From Modestobacter sp. (GTDB taxonomy: Bacteria; Actinomycetota; Actinomycetes; Mycobacteriales; Geodermatophilaceae), in NCBI GenBank assembly GCA_025966175.1, contig JAOPVN010000108.1, forward strand, positions 1-41,587: a DNA stretch of 41,587 nt, read 5' to 3'. A program made the translations under genes and the position numbers. Positions within the stretch are counted from its first letter, which is position 1; the number at the start of each line of letters is the position of its first letter. Below, piece after piece: positions 22,936-30,792 of this stretch. The notes under the pieces are model-generated. The model made no database searches. It was not told the origin of the DNA and worked only from the letters and a program-made list of their open reading frames with translations.

Positions 22936-24534
22936 GTGGCCGTCGAACAGCTGGAGATCGAGCGCAAGTTCGACGTCGACGAGACGTTCGTTCTGCCCGA
23001 CCTCACCGGCGTGCCGGGGGTGGCCGACGTCCGCGAGCCGGTGGAGCACGCCCTCGAGGCCACCTACTACGACACCGCCGACCTCCGGCTGGCCCGTGCC
23101 CGGGTCACCCTGCGCCGCCGCACCGGCGGCACCGACGCCGGCTGGCACGTGAAGCTGCCCGCCGTCGCGGGGGCCCGCCGGGAGCTGCACTCGCCGCTGG
23201 GCCGGGCGACCAGGACCCCACCGAAGGCGGTGCTGGAGCCGGTGCTGGGCATCGTCCGCCGGGCGCCGGTCGCTCCGGTGGCCACGCTGCGGACCCGCCG
23301 GGTGATCACCGAGCTCGTGGACGCCGCGGGCCGGGTGCTCGCCGAGGTGGCTGACGACCACGTCACCGGCACCGCGCTGCCGGCCGGGCCGGGAGAGGCC
23401 GCCACCGTCATGGTCTGGCGGGAGGTCGAGATCGAACTGGTGGACGGCGACGAGGAGCTGCTCGCCACCGTCGCCACCGTCGTCATCGAGGCCGGGGCCC
23501 GCCCCGCGGACTCGCCGTCCAAGCTGAGCCGGGTGCTCGGTGATCGACTGGCCGCGCTCGAGGCTCCCGAGGCGCCGCCGGCCGCCGTGGCCGAGCCCGA
23601 GGCGACGAAGGCCAAGAAGGCCAAGAAGGGCAAGAAGGAGCGGAAGGACGACGGCCGGACGTCGAGCGCCCCGGCCGGCGAGGTGGTCCGGGCTGCGCTG
23701 GAGCTGCAGGTGCGGGCGTTGCAGGACGCCGACCTGATGGTGCGCACCGGGCAGCTCGACGGCGTGCACCAGGTGCGAGTCGCGTGCCGTCGGCTGCGCA
23801 GCGTGCTGGCCGCATTCCGCCCGGTGCTCGACCGGGCGCACACCGATCCGTTGCGCGAGGAGCTGGCCCAGGTGGGGTCCGCGCTGTCGCCGACCCGGGA
23901 CGCCGAGGTCGCGCTCGCCCACCTGCGTGAGCTCGTCGCCGCCCAGCCGCCCGAGCTCGTGCTCGGTCCGGTCGCCGCTCGCCTCCAGCAGGCGGCGATC
24001 AGGGACGAGCAGGCCGGGGACGAGACCACCCGCAAGGTTCTGAACTCCCCTGCCTACCTGCAGCTGCGCGACGACCTCGATGCCCTCGTGGCCGAGCCGC
24101 CGCTCACCGCGGACGCCGGCCGGCCCGCGGACGAGGTGCTGCGGGAGGTGCTGGCGCTCGCCGCGCGCCGACTGCGGCGCGCCGTCCGCGCGGCGCGGGA
24201 CAGCGATCACGCGGAGGCGCTGCACGAGGTCCGCAAGGCCGCCAAGCGGGTGCGGTACACCGCCGAGGCGGCGGTTCCGGTGCTGGGCCGGCCGGTCGCG
24301 GAGCTGGTGGCGGCGCTCAAGGGCGTGCAGCAGGTGCTCGGGGATCGGCAGGACACCTTCGTCACCCGTCCGCTCTGCCTTCAGCTGGGGCTGCAGGCCT
24401 TCGCGGCGGGGGAGAACGCCTGGACGTGGGGCCGGCTGCACGCGCTGGAGCAGGCGCGCTGCGAGGAGGCGGAGCGGGAGTTCTGGCTGCGCTGGCCGCA
24501 GCTGCGCCCCGTGCTGACGTCCGCGACGGAGTAG
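22936..24534 (+). CDS. CYTH and CHAD domain-containing protein
   Basis: A 532-residue fusion. N-terminal CYTH domain (about 3-205) has the signature 'LEIERKF' (ExExK), 'YYDTADLRL', 'RRRTGG' and 'WREVEIEL', expected to bind triphosphates with divalent metal. A Lys/Ala-rich linker ('KAKKAKKGKKERK') leads to a C-terminal CHAD domain with 'VHQVRVACRRLRSVLAAF' and 'LHEVRKAAKRVRYTAEA', the conserved His/Arg polyphosphate-binding helices. The pair is linked to inorganic triphosphate/polyphosphate metabolism. GTG 22936 with SD GGAGGAG (22921-22927) is preferred over GTG 22927. A duplicated 15-bp unit (TCCGCGACGGAGTAG, 24520-24549) repeats the stop region. Confidence 0.93.
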   Translation: MAVEQLEIERKFDVDETFVLPDLTGVPGVADVREPVEHALEATYYDTADLRLARARVTLRRRTGGTDAGWHVKLPAVAGARRELHSPLGRATRTPPKAVLEPVLGIVRRAPVAPVATLRTRRVITELVDAAGRVLAEVADDHVTGTALPAGPGEAATVMVWREVEIELVDGDEELLATVATVVIEAGARPADSPSKLSRVLGDRLAALEAPEAPPAAVAEPEATKAKKAKKGKKERKDDGRTSSAPAGEVVRAALELQVRALQDADLMVRTGQLDGVHQVRVACRRLRSVLAAFRPVLDRAHTDPLREELAQVGSALSPTRDAEVALAHLRELVAAQPPELVLGPVAARLQQAAIRDEQAGDETTRKVLNSPAYLQLRDDLDALVAEPPLTADAGRPADEVLREVLALAARRLRRAVRAARDSDHAEALHEVRKAAKRVRYTAEAAVPVLGRPVAELVAALKGVQQVLGDRQDTFVTRPLCLQLGLQAFAAGENAWTWGRLHALEQARCEEAEREFWLRWPQLRPVLTSATE

Positions 24535-24699
24535 TCCGCGACGGAGTAGTCGCGACGTGCGGCGCCGGGCTGCGGACAGTGACGTTTCCGACGGCCATCC
24601 AGCGGCCCCACCCAGCTCCACGCGACGTGGGGCGGCCGGCACCGCGGGGACAGGGCGGTGCACGGGCAGCTCTGCTGCGTAGCGACAGGCCAGGGAGCC

Positions 24700-24733
24700 G
24701 CGGTCGCGAGGCCCCCCCGTGCCTCGCGACCGC
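24700..24733 (+). terminator. Terminator after CYTH-CHAD gene
   Basis: 13-bp perfect stem GCGGTCGCGAGGC (24700-24712) / GCCTCGCGACCGC (24721-24733), 8-base C-rich loop. The rest of the 261-bp gap shows no gene; 'GGTTACTACAACT' just after the hairpin could hold a -10 box for the next gene. Confidence 0.75.
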
Positions 24734-24795
24734 AGCATGCGGTTACTACAACTCTCATGTGGCCATGACGTGGCAGTCCAGGAGGCGGGGGGCCG

Positions 24796-25695
24796 ATGCA
24801 GCGGACGGTGGGGCCGGCAGCGCGGCGTCTGGCCGCGTTGCTCTCCGAGCCGCGGTACCGACGGTCGTGGCAGCGGTACAGCAGTGTGCGGCGCGGCGAA
24901 CTGTCCCGGGCCGCCGTGGCCGCGGTGCTCGCCGCGCATCTCTTCGAGACAGGGCAGGTCGGCTGGGACCACCAGCCGCGCAGCCTGGAGAACCGGGTGG
25001 GCCGGGCACTGAACGGCCAGCGGATGTCCGACCGCACGCTCGAGCTGTTCATCGCCGCCTTCGGGATGACCGACGAGCACGCCGACGAGCTGCGGACACT
25101 GGTCCGCGGGGTGCCCACCGCCGAGCGGCTGGTGGTGGCCGCCGCGCTGAGCGGGGAGCGCCCGATGCCGCGGCGGACCGCGCGCACCCTGCAGGTCGCC
25201 GAGCACCACGAGGTCGGCGCCGACCGGTCACCCCGCCGGCACGTGACCCGGCAGCTGCTGGAGGCGGTGGAGGAGACCGACCGCTACCACTACGCGTTCG
25301 ACACCGCGCACGCGGCGATCTCCGTGCGGACCGGCGGCGTGCCGGTGGGTGCGTTCCGGGTGGCGGACACCCCGCTGTTCGCGGTGGAGATCCTCCTGGC
25401 GGAGCCGTTGCTGCCCGGGCAGACGACCCACCTGGAGTACGAGACGACCTTCGACTACCCGGAGCCGCCGGCGCCGGAGTTCCGCCGCGGCGTCACGGCG
25501 AGCGTGCGGCACCTGGCGCTCACCGTCCGGTTCGCCGAGGGGGTCCACCCCCGGGACGTGCTGCGCGCCCGCTGGGACGAGGTGGAGGCGACCGAGCCGG
25601 CCGAGGCCGAGCCGGTCCAGCTCGTCGGGGGGCAGACCTCCCTGGAGGTGGTGCCGGACGGCGAGTGCGTCATCGGCTACGCCTGGCGGTGGTGA
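24796..25695 (+). CDS. Unrecognised protein with HTH-like N-terminus
   Basis: 299 residues, family not recognised. ATG 24796 has AGGAGG (24780-24785). Residues about 60-115 look helix-turn-helix-like ('SLENRVGRALNGQRMSDRTLELFIAAFGMTDEHADELRTL'), typical of XRE-type regulators. The C-terminal ~170 residues are beta-rich and acidic/aromatic ('YHYAFDTAHAAISVRTGGVPVG', 'THLEYETTFDYPEPPAPEFRRG', 'VRHLALTVRFAEGVHPRDVLRARWDEV'), with no catalytic motif that I can name, and no membrane segments. Possibly a regulator with a ligand or partner-binding beta domain. It stands alone between CYTH-CHAD and convergent pfkA. Confidence 0.6.
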   Translation: MQRTVGPAARRLAALLSEPRYRRSWQRYSSVRRGELSRAAVAAVLAAHLFETGQVGWDHQPRSLENRVGRALNGQRMSDRTLELFIAAFGMTDEHADELRTLVRGVPTAERLVVAAALSGERPMPRRTARTLQVAEHHEVGADRSPRRHVTRQLLEAVEETDRYHYAFDTAHAAISVRTGGVPVGAFRVADTPLFAVEILLAEPLLPGQTTHLEYETTFDYPEPPAPEFRRGVTASVRHLALTVRFAEGVHPRDVLRARWDEVEATEPAEAEPVQLVGGQTSLEVVPDGECVIGYAWRW

Positions 25696-25699
25696 CCCC

Positions 25700-25811
25700 G
25701 GCCCCCTGCAGGGTCGCCGCCGCGAGCCTCGGATGGCCCTGTCCGGAGGCTCGCCCCGCGCGTGCGAGGGGTGAGGGGACAGGGTTCTTCAAGGGGAGCA
25801 GGGGTCCCTCT
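25700..25811. terminator. Complex terminator region (repeat copy B)
   Basis: Begins GGCCCCCTGCAGGG (25700-25713) right after the upstream stop, then a 9-bp stem GCGAGCCTC (25722-25730) / GAGGCTCGC (25746-25754), then 'CGCCCCGCGCGTGCGAGGGGTG' and a G-rich end with 'GGGTTCTTC' up to the pfkA stop. It shares blocks with copies A (6934) and C (31784), all between convergent genes. Confidence 0.65.
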
Positions 25812-26840
25812 TCAGCCGGTGAAGGCCGCGGTCTCGGCCAGCCGCGAGGCCGGCACGGTCTTCAGCTCGGCGACGGCCTCGGCCAGCGGGACCAGCTCGA
25901 TCTCCGTGCCGTGCAGGGCGACCATCTGGCCGACGTGCCCCTCGTGGGCGGCGATCGTGGCGTGCAGCCCGAAGCGGGTGGCCAACACCCGGTCGAAAGA
26001 GGTCGGGGTGCCGCCCCGCTGCACATGGCCGAGCACCGTCGTCCGCACCTCCTTGCCGGTGCGCCGCTCCAGCTCCTCGCCCAGTTGCTGGGCGACGCCG
26101 GTGAAGCGCCGGTGGCCGTACTCGTCGAGCCCGCCGTCGCGCAGCTGCATGGTGCCGGGCTTGGGCGTGGCGCCCTCGCTGACCACCCCGATGACGTGCC
26201 GGTGGCCGCGGTCGAACCGGGCGGTCACCAGCCGGCAGACCTCCTCGATGTCGAACGGCTCCTCGGGCGTGATCGTCAGGTGTGCCCCCGCGGCCAGCCC
26301 GGCGTTCAGCGCGATCCAGCCGGCGTGCCGGCCCATCACCTCGACCAGCAGCACCCGCTGGTGCGACTCGGCGGTGGTGTGCAGCCGGTCGATCAGGTCG
26401 GTGGCGATGCTGACCGCGGTGTCGAAGCCGAAGGTCAGGTCGGTGCCGTGGATGTCGTTGTCGATGGTCTTCGGGATGCCGATCACCGGCACGCCCTCGG
26501 AGGCCAGCCACGCGGCGGCGGTCAACGTCCCCTCGCCGCCGATCGGCAGCAGCACGTCGACGCCGTGGGCGTCGAGCACGTCCCGCATCCGGCCGAGGCC
26601 GTCGCGAAGCTTCTGTGGTGCGACCCGGGCGGAGCCGAGGACGGTGCCGCCCCGGGTCAGCAGGCCGTTGACCACGGGCCGGTCGAGCACCATGGCGTCG
26701 TCCTCCAGGAGACCGCGCCAGCCGTTGCGGAAGCCGACGACGGTGCTGCCGTACTCCTTCTCGGCGGTGCGGACCACAGCCCGCAGGACGGCGTTGAGGC
26801 CGGGGCAGTCGCCGCCGCCGGTCAGCAGTCCGATGTGCAC
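25812..26840 (-). CDS. pfkA: 6-phosphofructokinase
   Basis: A 342-residue phosphofructokinase that phosphorylates fructose 6-phosphate in glycolysis. Motifs: 'GLLTGGGDCPGLNAVLRAVV', 'PIGGEGTLTAA' (GGEGT in place of enteric GGDGS, as in actinobacterial group III enzymes), 'IPKTIDNDI' (catalytic Asp), 'EVMGRHAGWIAL' and 'LGHVQRGGTPTSFDRVLATR'. GGxGT rather than GGxDT suggests ATP as phosphoryl donor. GTG 26840 has SD GGAGG. The promoter region holds a GntR-type operator shared with the divergent regulator gene, so glycolytic flux may be under that regulator. Confidence 0.95.
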   Translation of the reverse strand: MHIGLLTGGGDCPGLNAVLRAVVRTAEKEYGSTVVGFRNGWRGLLEDDAMVLDRPVVNGLLTRGGTVLGSARVAPQKLRDGLGRMRDVLDAHGVDVLLPIGGEGTLTAAAWLASEGVPVIGIPKTIDNDIHGTDLTFGFDTAVSIATDLIDRLHTTAESHQRVLLVEVMGRHAGWIALNAGLAAGAHLTITPEEPFDIEEVCRLVTARFDRGHRHVIGVVSEGATPKPGTMQLRDGGLDEYGHRRFTGVAQQLGEELERRTGKEVRTTVLGHVQRGGTPTSFDRVLATRFGLHATIAAHEGHVGQMVALHGTEIELVPLAEAVAELKTVPASRLAETAAFTG

Positions 26841-26880
26841 GTGCGCTCCTCCGAAAGGGGGGTCGGGCAGCTGAACCGTA

Positions 26881-26900
26881 CGTCATGACGTCTAGACGTC
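26881..26900. promoter_or_regulatory. GntR/HutC-type operator between pfkA and gntR
   Basis: GACGTCTAGACGTC (26887-26900) is a perfect palindrome containing GTCTAGAC, which matches the HutC-subfamily pattern GT-N-TA-N-AC. It overlaps a second perfect palindrome CGTCATGACG (26881-26890). A pfkA -10 candidate TACGGT lies just downstream on the minus strand (26880-26875), and a gntR -10 candidate TACCTT at 26912-26917 would give an almost leaderless gntR mRNA. Confidence 0.82.
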
Positions 26901-26924
26901 TCCTGGTGCCGTACCTTTCTGGGC

Positions 26925-27665
26925 GTGGCGAACTCCGAGGCGGGGCCCAAGTACCTCGCCGTGCGTGAGGCCTTGCGCCGGCGTGCCTCCGCCCTGCCGG
27001 AGCACACCCTCCTCCCTCCGGAGCCGGTGCTCTGCGCCGAGTACGGGGTCAGCCGGATCACCCTGCGCCGGGCGGTCGACGGCCTGGTCGCCGACGGGCA
27101 CCTCATCCGTGAGCAGGGCCGGGGCACCTTCGTCAGCCGCCCGGGGATCCGCCACGAGTACCGCGAGAGCTTCGTGCACCGGATCGCCGGCTTCCACTCG
27201 GTGATGACCGAGCAGGGCGCCCAGGTGGGCACCACGGTGCTGACCCAGCGGGTCGTGCCGGCCGCCCCGGCGATCGCCGCCGAGCTGAGCATCGGGACGG
27301 CGGACGACGTCGTGGAGCTGGTCCGGCTGCGCAGCGTCGACGGTCTCCCCAACCACGTCGTCCGCAGCTTCCTGCCGGCCGAGAAGTACCCCAAGGCCGC
27401 CACCGAGGACTTCGGCCACGGCTCGCTGTACGAGTTCCTGCGCCGGGCGTACCAGGCCGACCTCGCCCACGCCCGGATCGTCGTCGACGTCGGCACCGCG
27501 GCCGCCGACGAGGCCGAGGTGCTCGACGTCATCACCGGGTCGCCGCTGTTGGTCGTGCGCACCACGGTCCGGGACAGCGCCGGTCATCCGCTCGTGCACA
27601 GCTTCTCCCGGCTGCGCCCGGACGTGAGCCAGGTCGAGTTCGAGGTCTCCGTCGGCGGTCGCTGA
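26925..27665 (+). CDS. GntR family regulator, HutC subfamily (UTRA domain)
   Basis: 246 residues. The N-terminal winged helix ('KYLAVREALRRRASALPEHTLLPPEPVLCAEYGVSRITLRRAVDGLVADGHLIREQGRGTFVS', about 8-72) is followed by a UTRA ligand-binding domain ('HRIAGFHSVMTEQGAQVGTTVL', 'RLRSVDGLPNHVVRSFLPAEKYP', 'GSPLLVVRTTVRDSAGHPLVHS'). HutC-type regulators often bind sugar phosphates. Divergence from pfkA across the GACGTCTAGACGTC site points to regulation of glycolysis, perhaps with a phosphosugar effector (inference). The start is GTG at 26925 with no SD, consistent with leaderless translation. Confidence 0.92.
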   Translation: MANSEAGPKYLAVREALRRRASALPEHTLLPPEPVLCAEYGVSRITLRRAVDGLVADGHLIREQGRGTFVSRPGIRHEYRESFVHRIAGFHSVMTEQGAQVGTTVLTQRVVPAAPAIAAELSIGTADDVVELVRLRSVDGLPNHVVRSFLPAEKYPKAATEDFGHGSLYEFLRRAYQADLAHARIVVDVGTAAADEAEVLDVITGSPLLVVRTTVRDSAGHPLVHSFSRLRPDVSQVEFEVSVGGR

Positions 27666-27670
27666 ACCGC

Positions 27671-28819
27671 TCAGACCGCCCGGACCGCTCGGGGGGCGAT
27701 GGGCAGCGGCGGCGAGGTCGTCGACAGCAGCAGCCGCTGGTCGCGCAGCAGCACCCGGTCCAGGGCGTGCCCGAGGTGCCGGCCGAGTTCGCCGACGACT
27801 GTCTGGAGCGGGACGTCGAGCTCCCGACGCTGCCCCCAGCCGACCAGCAGCCCGCCGGTCGAGGTGTGCTGACCGAGCACGATCGGCACCGCGATCGACG
27901 TCTCCGCGGCCCCGACGGGCAGCCGCACCATCCCGGGGAACTCCGCCTCACCCGTCGTGCGGGTGGCGACCTGTACCAGCCGCCGCTCTCGCACGGCCGT
28001 GGCCAGCGGGTGCGGATCCCCCAGCTGCAGGCCCGCCGCCACCCGGGTCGACGGCGGGGAGCCGGCGACGGCCGCCCACACCCGCACGTCCGGACAGCCG
28101 GGCTCGGCCACCCCGAGCAGCGTGACCACGGCGCCCAGCGGCGAGCGGAGGAACCGGTCCAGGACCCGCAGCACGTCCAGCAGTGTCTCTGCGGGCAGCA
28201 GCTCCTGGCTGAACCGGGCCACCACCCGTGCCCGGTCGGCGGCGGCCTCCGCGGCCACCAGGGCGGCCCGGGCCGCGCCGGCGGCCTTGCGGGCCGCGTC
28301 GTCCTCCCGCCGGGCGGCCGCCAGTGCCTCCCGCTCGGCCAGCTCGAGGGCCTGGAACCGCAGCCGCCGGGAGGCCTCGGAGGCCAGCCGGCGCAGCGCC
28401 GCCAGCTCCGGCGCCGTCCAGTCCCGCGGCCGGTCATCGGAGACCGACAGCACGCCGATCGGGCGGCCGTGCACGTCCTCCAGGGGCATCGCGGCGTAGG
28501 CGACGACCGCCAGCTCGAGCACCGCCGGGCGGTTGCCCAGCTCCGGGTCCTCGCGCGCGTCCCGCAGCACCAGCGGCCTGCCGCTCGCCGCGACCCGCAG
28601 GCCCATCGAGTGGGTCAGCGGCATCGATCGGCGTGACTCCCAGGGCTCCGGCAGGCCGAACGCCCCCGGGTACACCTGGCCGCCCTTGGAGATCAGGACG
28701 ACGAGTGCCCGGGGTGTGCGCAGCTCGGCGGCCACCCGGCGGGCCAGCTCGTCGAAGCCCGGATCGGCGCGAGCCGGCAGCGCGGCCCACGTGGGCAGCT
28801 CGTACGCGGTGGTCTCCAT
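27671..28819 (-). CDS. Two-GAF-domain protein
   Basis: 382 residues. First GAF domain (about 20-155; 'PRALVVLISKGGQVYPGAFGLPEPWESRRSMPLTHSMGLRVAASGRPL ... AYAAMPLEDVHGRPIGVLSV'), an Ala/Arg-rich coiled coil (about 165-225) and a second, more diverged GAF domain (about 235-365; 'RLVQVATRTTGEAEFPGMVRLPVG ... AVPIVLGQHTSTGGLLVGWG'). No output domain (kinase, GGDEF, ANTAR, PP2C) is present, so it is a stand-alone sensor or adaptor. ATG 28819 chosen over the track start. It diverges from the EAL-DICT-LOV gene, suggesting a shared pathway. Confidence 0.8.
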   Translation of the reverse strand: METTAYELPTWAALPARADPGFDELARRVAAELRTPRALVVLISKGGQVYPGAFGLPEPWESRRSMPLTHSMGLRVAASGRPLVLRDAREDPELGNRPAVLELAVVAYAAMPLEDVHGRPIGVLSVSDDRPRDWTAPELAALRRLASEASRRLRFQALELAEREALAAARREDDAARKAAGAARAALVAAEAAADRARVVARFSQELLPAETLLDVLRVLDRFLRSPLGAVVTLLGVAEPGCPDVRVWAAVAGSPPSTRVAAGLQLGDPHPLATAVRERRLVQVATRTTGEAEFPGMVRLPVGAAETSIAVPIVLGQHTSTGGLLVGWGQRRELDVPLQTVVGELGRHLGHALDRVLLRDQRLLLSTTSPPLPIAPRAVRAV

Positions 28820-28881
28820 GGTCGTCGCCCCCGTCCTCCTGGTCGTGCCCGTGGGACAACCGGTGGAGGACGCTGCCGCGC

Positions 28882-28897
28882 TCACCCCTTGGTGTCA
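28882..28897. promoter_or_regulatory. Shared 16-bp inverted motif, copy 1
   Basis: TCACCCCTTGGTGTCA lies in the 119-bp gap between the divergent GAF and EAL-DICT-LOV genes. It matches TCACCCCTTGGGGTGA at 31468-31483 at 14 of 16 positions. Both sites sit between divergent genes, suggesting a common regulator or sigma factor. Confidence 0.45.
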
Positions 28898-28938
28898 GGC
28901 CGATGCTGTCAGAGTCGAGGCGGGCACGCCCGGGTCCG

Positions 28939-30792
28939 ATGGAGGACGACGTGGACCGTTTTGTGGATGACCCGGCGTCCGTCGTGCGGACGGTGCTCGA
29001 GGACGGGGCCGTCACCAGCCTCTTCCAGCCGATCGTCGAGCTGGACACCGGCCGGGTCGTCGCCTACGAGGCGCTGGCGCGGGGGCCCGAGGGTCCGCTG
29101 TTCGCCCCCGACGCACTGTTCGCCGCCGCGCGTGCGGCGGGGTGCCTGACCGAGCTGGACCAGGCGTGCCGCGCGGCAGCGCTGCGCGGCGCCGTCCAGC
29201 AGGGTCTCCTGGCGCCGCTGACCGTCTTCGTCAACGTCGAGCCCGACGCGCTGGACGACGCGCCGCTGGCCACGCTGTTCGACCGGGCCGACCAGTTTCC
29301 CGACGACCTGCGGGTGGTCCTGGAGATCACCGAACGCGCGCTCGCCGCCCGACCGGCGGAGCTGCTCCGCACGGTGGCGCGGGTCCGCGAGCTCGGCTGG
29401 GCCGTCGCGCTGGACGACGTGGGCGCAGAGTCGCTGTCGTTGGCGTTCATGCCGCTGCTTCGTCCCGACGTCGTCAAGCTGGACCTGCGGCTGGTGCAGG
29501 AGCGCCCCGGTCCGGCGATCGCCGAGATCATGAACGCGGTGAACGCCTACGCCGAGTCCACCGGTGCGGTGGTGCTGGCCGAGGGCATCGAGGACGGCAA
29601 CCACCTGACCATGGCCCGCGCCCTGGGCGCCACGCTCGGGCAGGGCTGGCTGTTCGGCCGGCCCGGTGTCGGCGCCGTACCGGGGCAGCGGATCGGCGCC
29701 CTGCGGCTGCCGGCCGCCCGCTCGTCGGACGCCGAGGCCGCCCAGCTGTCGCCGTTCGCCTGCCTGCCGCCGGAGGTGCCGGTGCGCGAGGCGCCCAAGG
29801 CGCTGCTGATCGAGCTGAGCAAGCAGCTGGAACGCCAGGCGATGCGGCTGGGGGAGACCTGCGTCGTGGCCGCGGCGTTCCAGGAGGCCCGGCACGTCAC
29901 GCCGTCGACCCGGCAGCGGTACCGGGACCTGGTCGAGCGGGTCGGGTTCGTCGCGGCGCTGGGCGAGGACCTGCCGGTCGAGCCGCTGCCGGGCCTGCGC
30001 GGCGCGCACCTGGCGCCCACCGACCCGGTCCGCGGCGAGTGGGACATCGTGGTGCTCAGCCCGCACTTCAGTGCGGCCCTGCTGGCCCGTGACCTGGGCG
30101 ACCAGGGGCCGGACCTGGAGCGCCGGTTCGCCTTCGCGCTGACCTACGAGCGGGACACCGTGGTGCGGGCCGCCCGGGCGCTGCTGTCCCGGGTGGCGCC
30201 GCGCACCGACGAGCTCGTGCTGGCGGCCCCGCCGTCGGCCCGCCCGGCCGTCCCGGTCGCTCCGCAGTTGCTCAGCGGCGCCGGCCACCCCGGTGAGGCG
30301 CTGCTGGAGCGGGCGCTGGGCGCCGTCGGGTCGGGGGTCACGATCGTCGACGTGCGGCTGCCCGACCAGCCGCTGGTCTACGTGAACCCGGCGTTCGAGC
30401 GGCTGGCCGGGTTCGCGGCCGCCGACGTCCTGGGCCGCAACTGCCGGTTCATGCAGGACCCGGACACCGACCCGGCCGCGCTCGCCCGTATCCGCCGGGC
30501 GATCGAGGCCGGGGAGGAGTGCCAGGAGGTGCTGCTCAACCGGCGCGACGACGGCAGCACCTGGTGGAACGAGTGCACCCTGACCCCGGTCACCGATGCC
30601 ACCGGCACCGTGGTCCAGTACATCGGCATCCAGACCGACGTCAGTGCCCGCGTGCAGGCCGAGCGGGCCCTGGCCACCGAGCAGGACCGGCGCCGGCACC
30701 ACGAGGCGCGGATCGCCGAGCTGGACCTCGGGCTCGCCGCCGGCTGCCCGGATCAGACCGCGACGGACTCCCCCGGCGCCAGGCGGGCGTAG
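28939..30792 (+). CDS. EAL-DICT-LOV protein, probable light-responsive c-di-GMP phosphodiesterase
   Basis: 617 residues from ATG 28939 (ATG 28903 also possible). EAL domain about 20-255: 'YEALARG', 'VNVEP', 'LEITERAL', 'ALDDVGAES', 'VKLDLRL', 'LAEGIED', 'GQGWLFGRP', so Glu, Asn, Asp-Asp, Lys, Glu and Gln catalytic positions are kept, though loop 6 (normally DDFGTG) reads DDVGAE. A DICT sensory domain follows (about 280-410; 'PKALLIELSKQLERQAMRLG', 'RVGFVAALGEDLP'). The C-terminal PAS is a LOV domain: 'GRNCRFMQ' with photoactive Cys about 501, 'NRRDDGSTWWNECTLTPV' and 'YIGIQTDVS', all flavin contacts present. Expected to degrade c-di-GMP under blue-light control; soluble. Its 3' end overlaps the convergent MBL gene by 40 bp. 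Confidence 0.9.
   Translation: MEDDVDRFVDDPASVVRTVLEDGAVTSLFQPIVELDTGRVVAYEALARGPEGPLFAPDALFAAARAAGCLTELDQACRAAALRGAVQQGLLAPLTVFVNVEPDALDDAPLATLFDRADQFPDDLRVVLEITERALAARPAELLRTVARVRELGWAVALDDVGAESLSLAFMPLLRPDVVKLDLRLVQERPGPAIAEIMNAVNAYAESTGAVVLAEGIEDGNHLTMARALGATLGQGWLFGRPGVGAVPGQRIGALRLPAARSSDAEAAQLSPFACLPPEVPVREAPKALLIELSKQLERQAMRLGETCVVAAAFQEARHVTPSTRQRYRDLVERVGFVAALGEDLPVEPLPGLRGAHLAPTDPVRGEWDIVVLSPHFSAALLARDLGDQGPDLERRFAFALTYERDTVVRAARALLSRVAPRTDELVLAAPPSARPAVPVAPQLLSGAGHPGEALLERALGAVGSGVTIVDVRLPDQPLVYVNPAFERLAGFAAADVLGRNCRFMQDPDTDPAALARIRRAIEAGEECQEVLLNRRDDGSTWWNECTLTPVTDATGTVVQYIGIQTDVSARVQAERALATEQDRRRHHEARIAELDLGLAAGCPDQTATDSPGARRA

Noticed and set aside
22048-25209. 1053-aa minus-strand ORF
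   Set aside because: A shadow of the CYTH-CHAD gene and of the EEP gene in another frame, low complexity.
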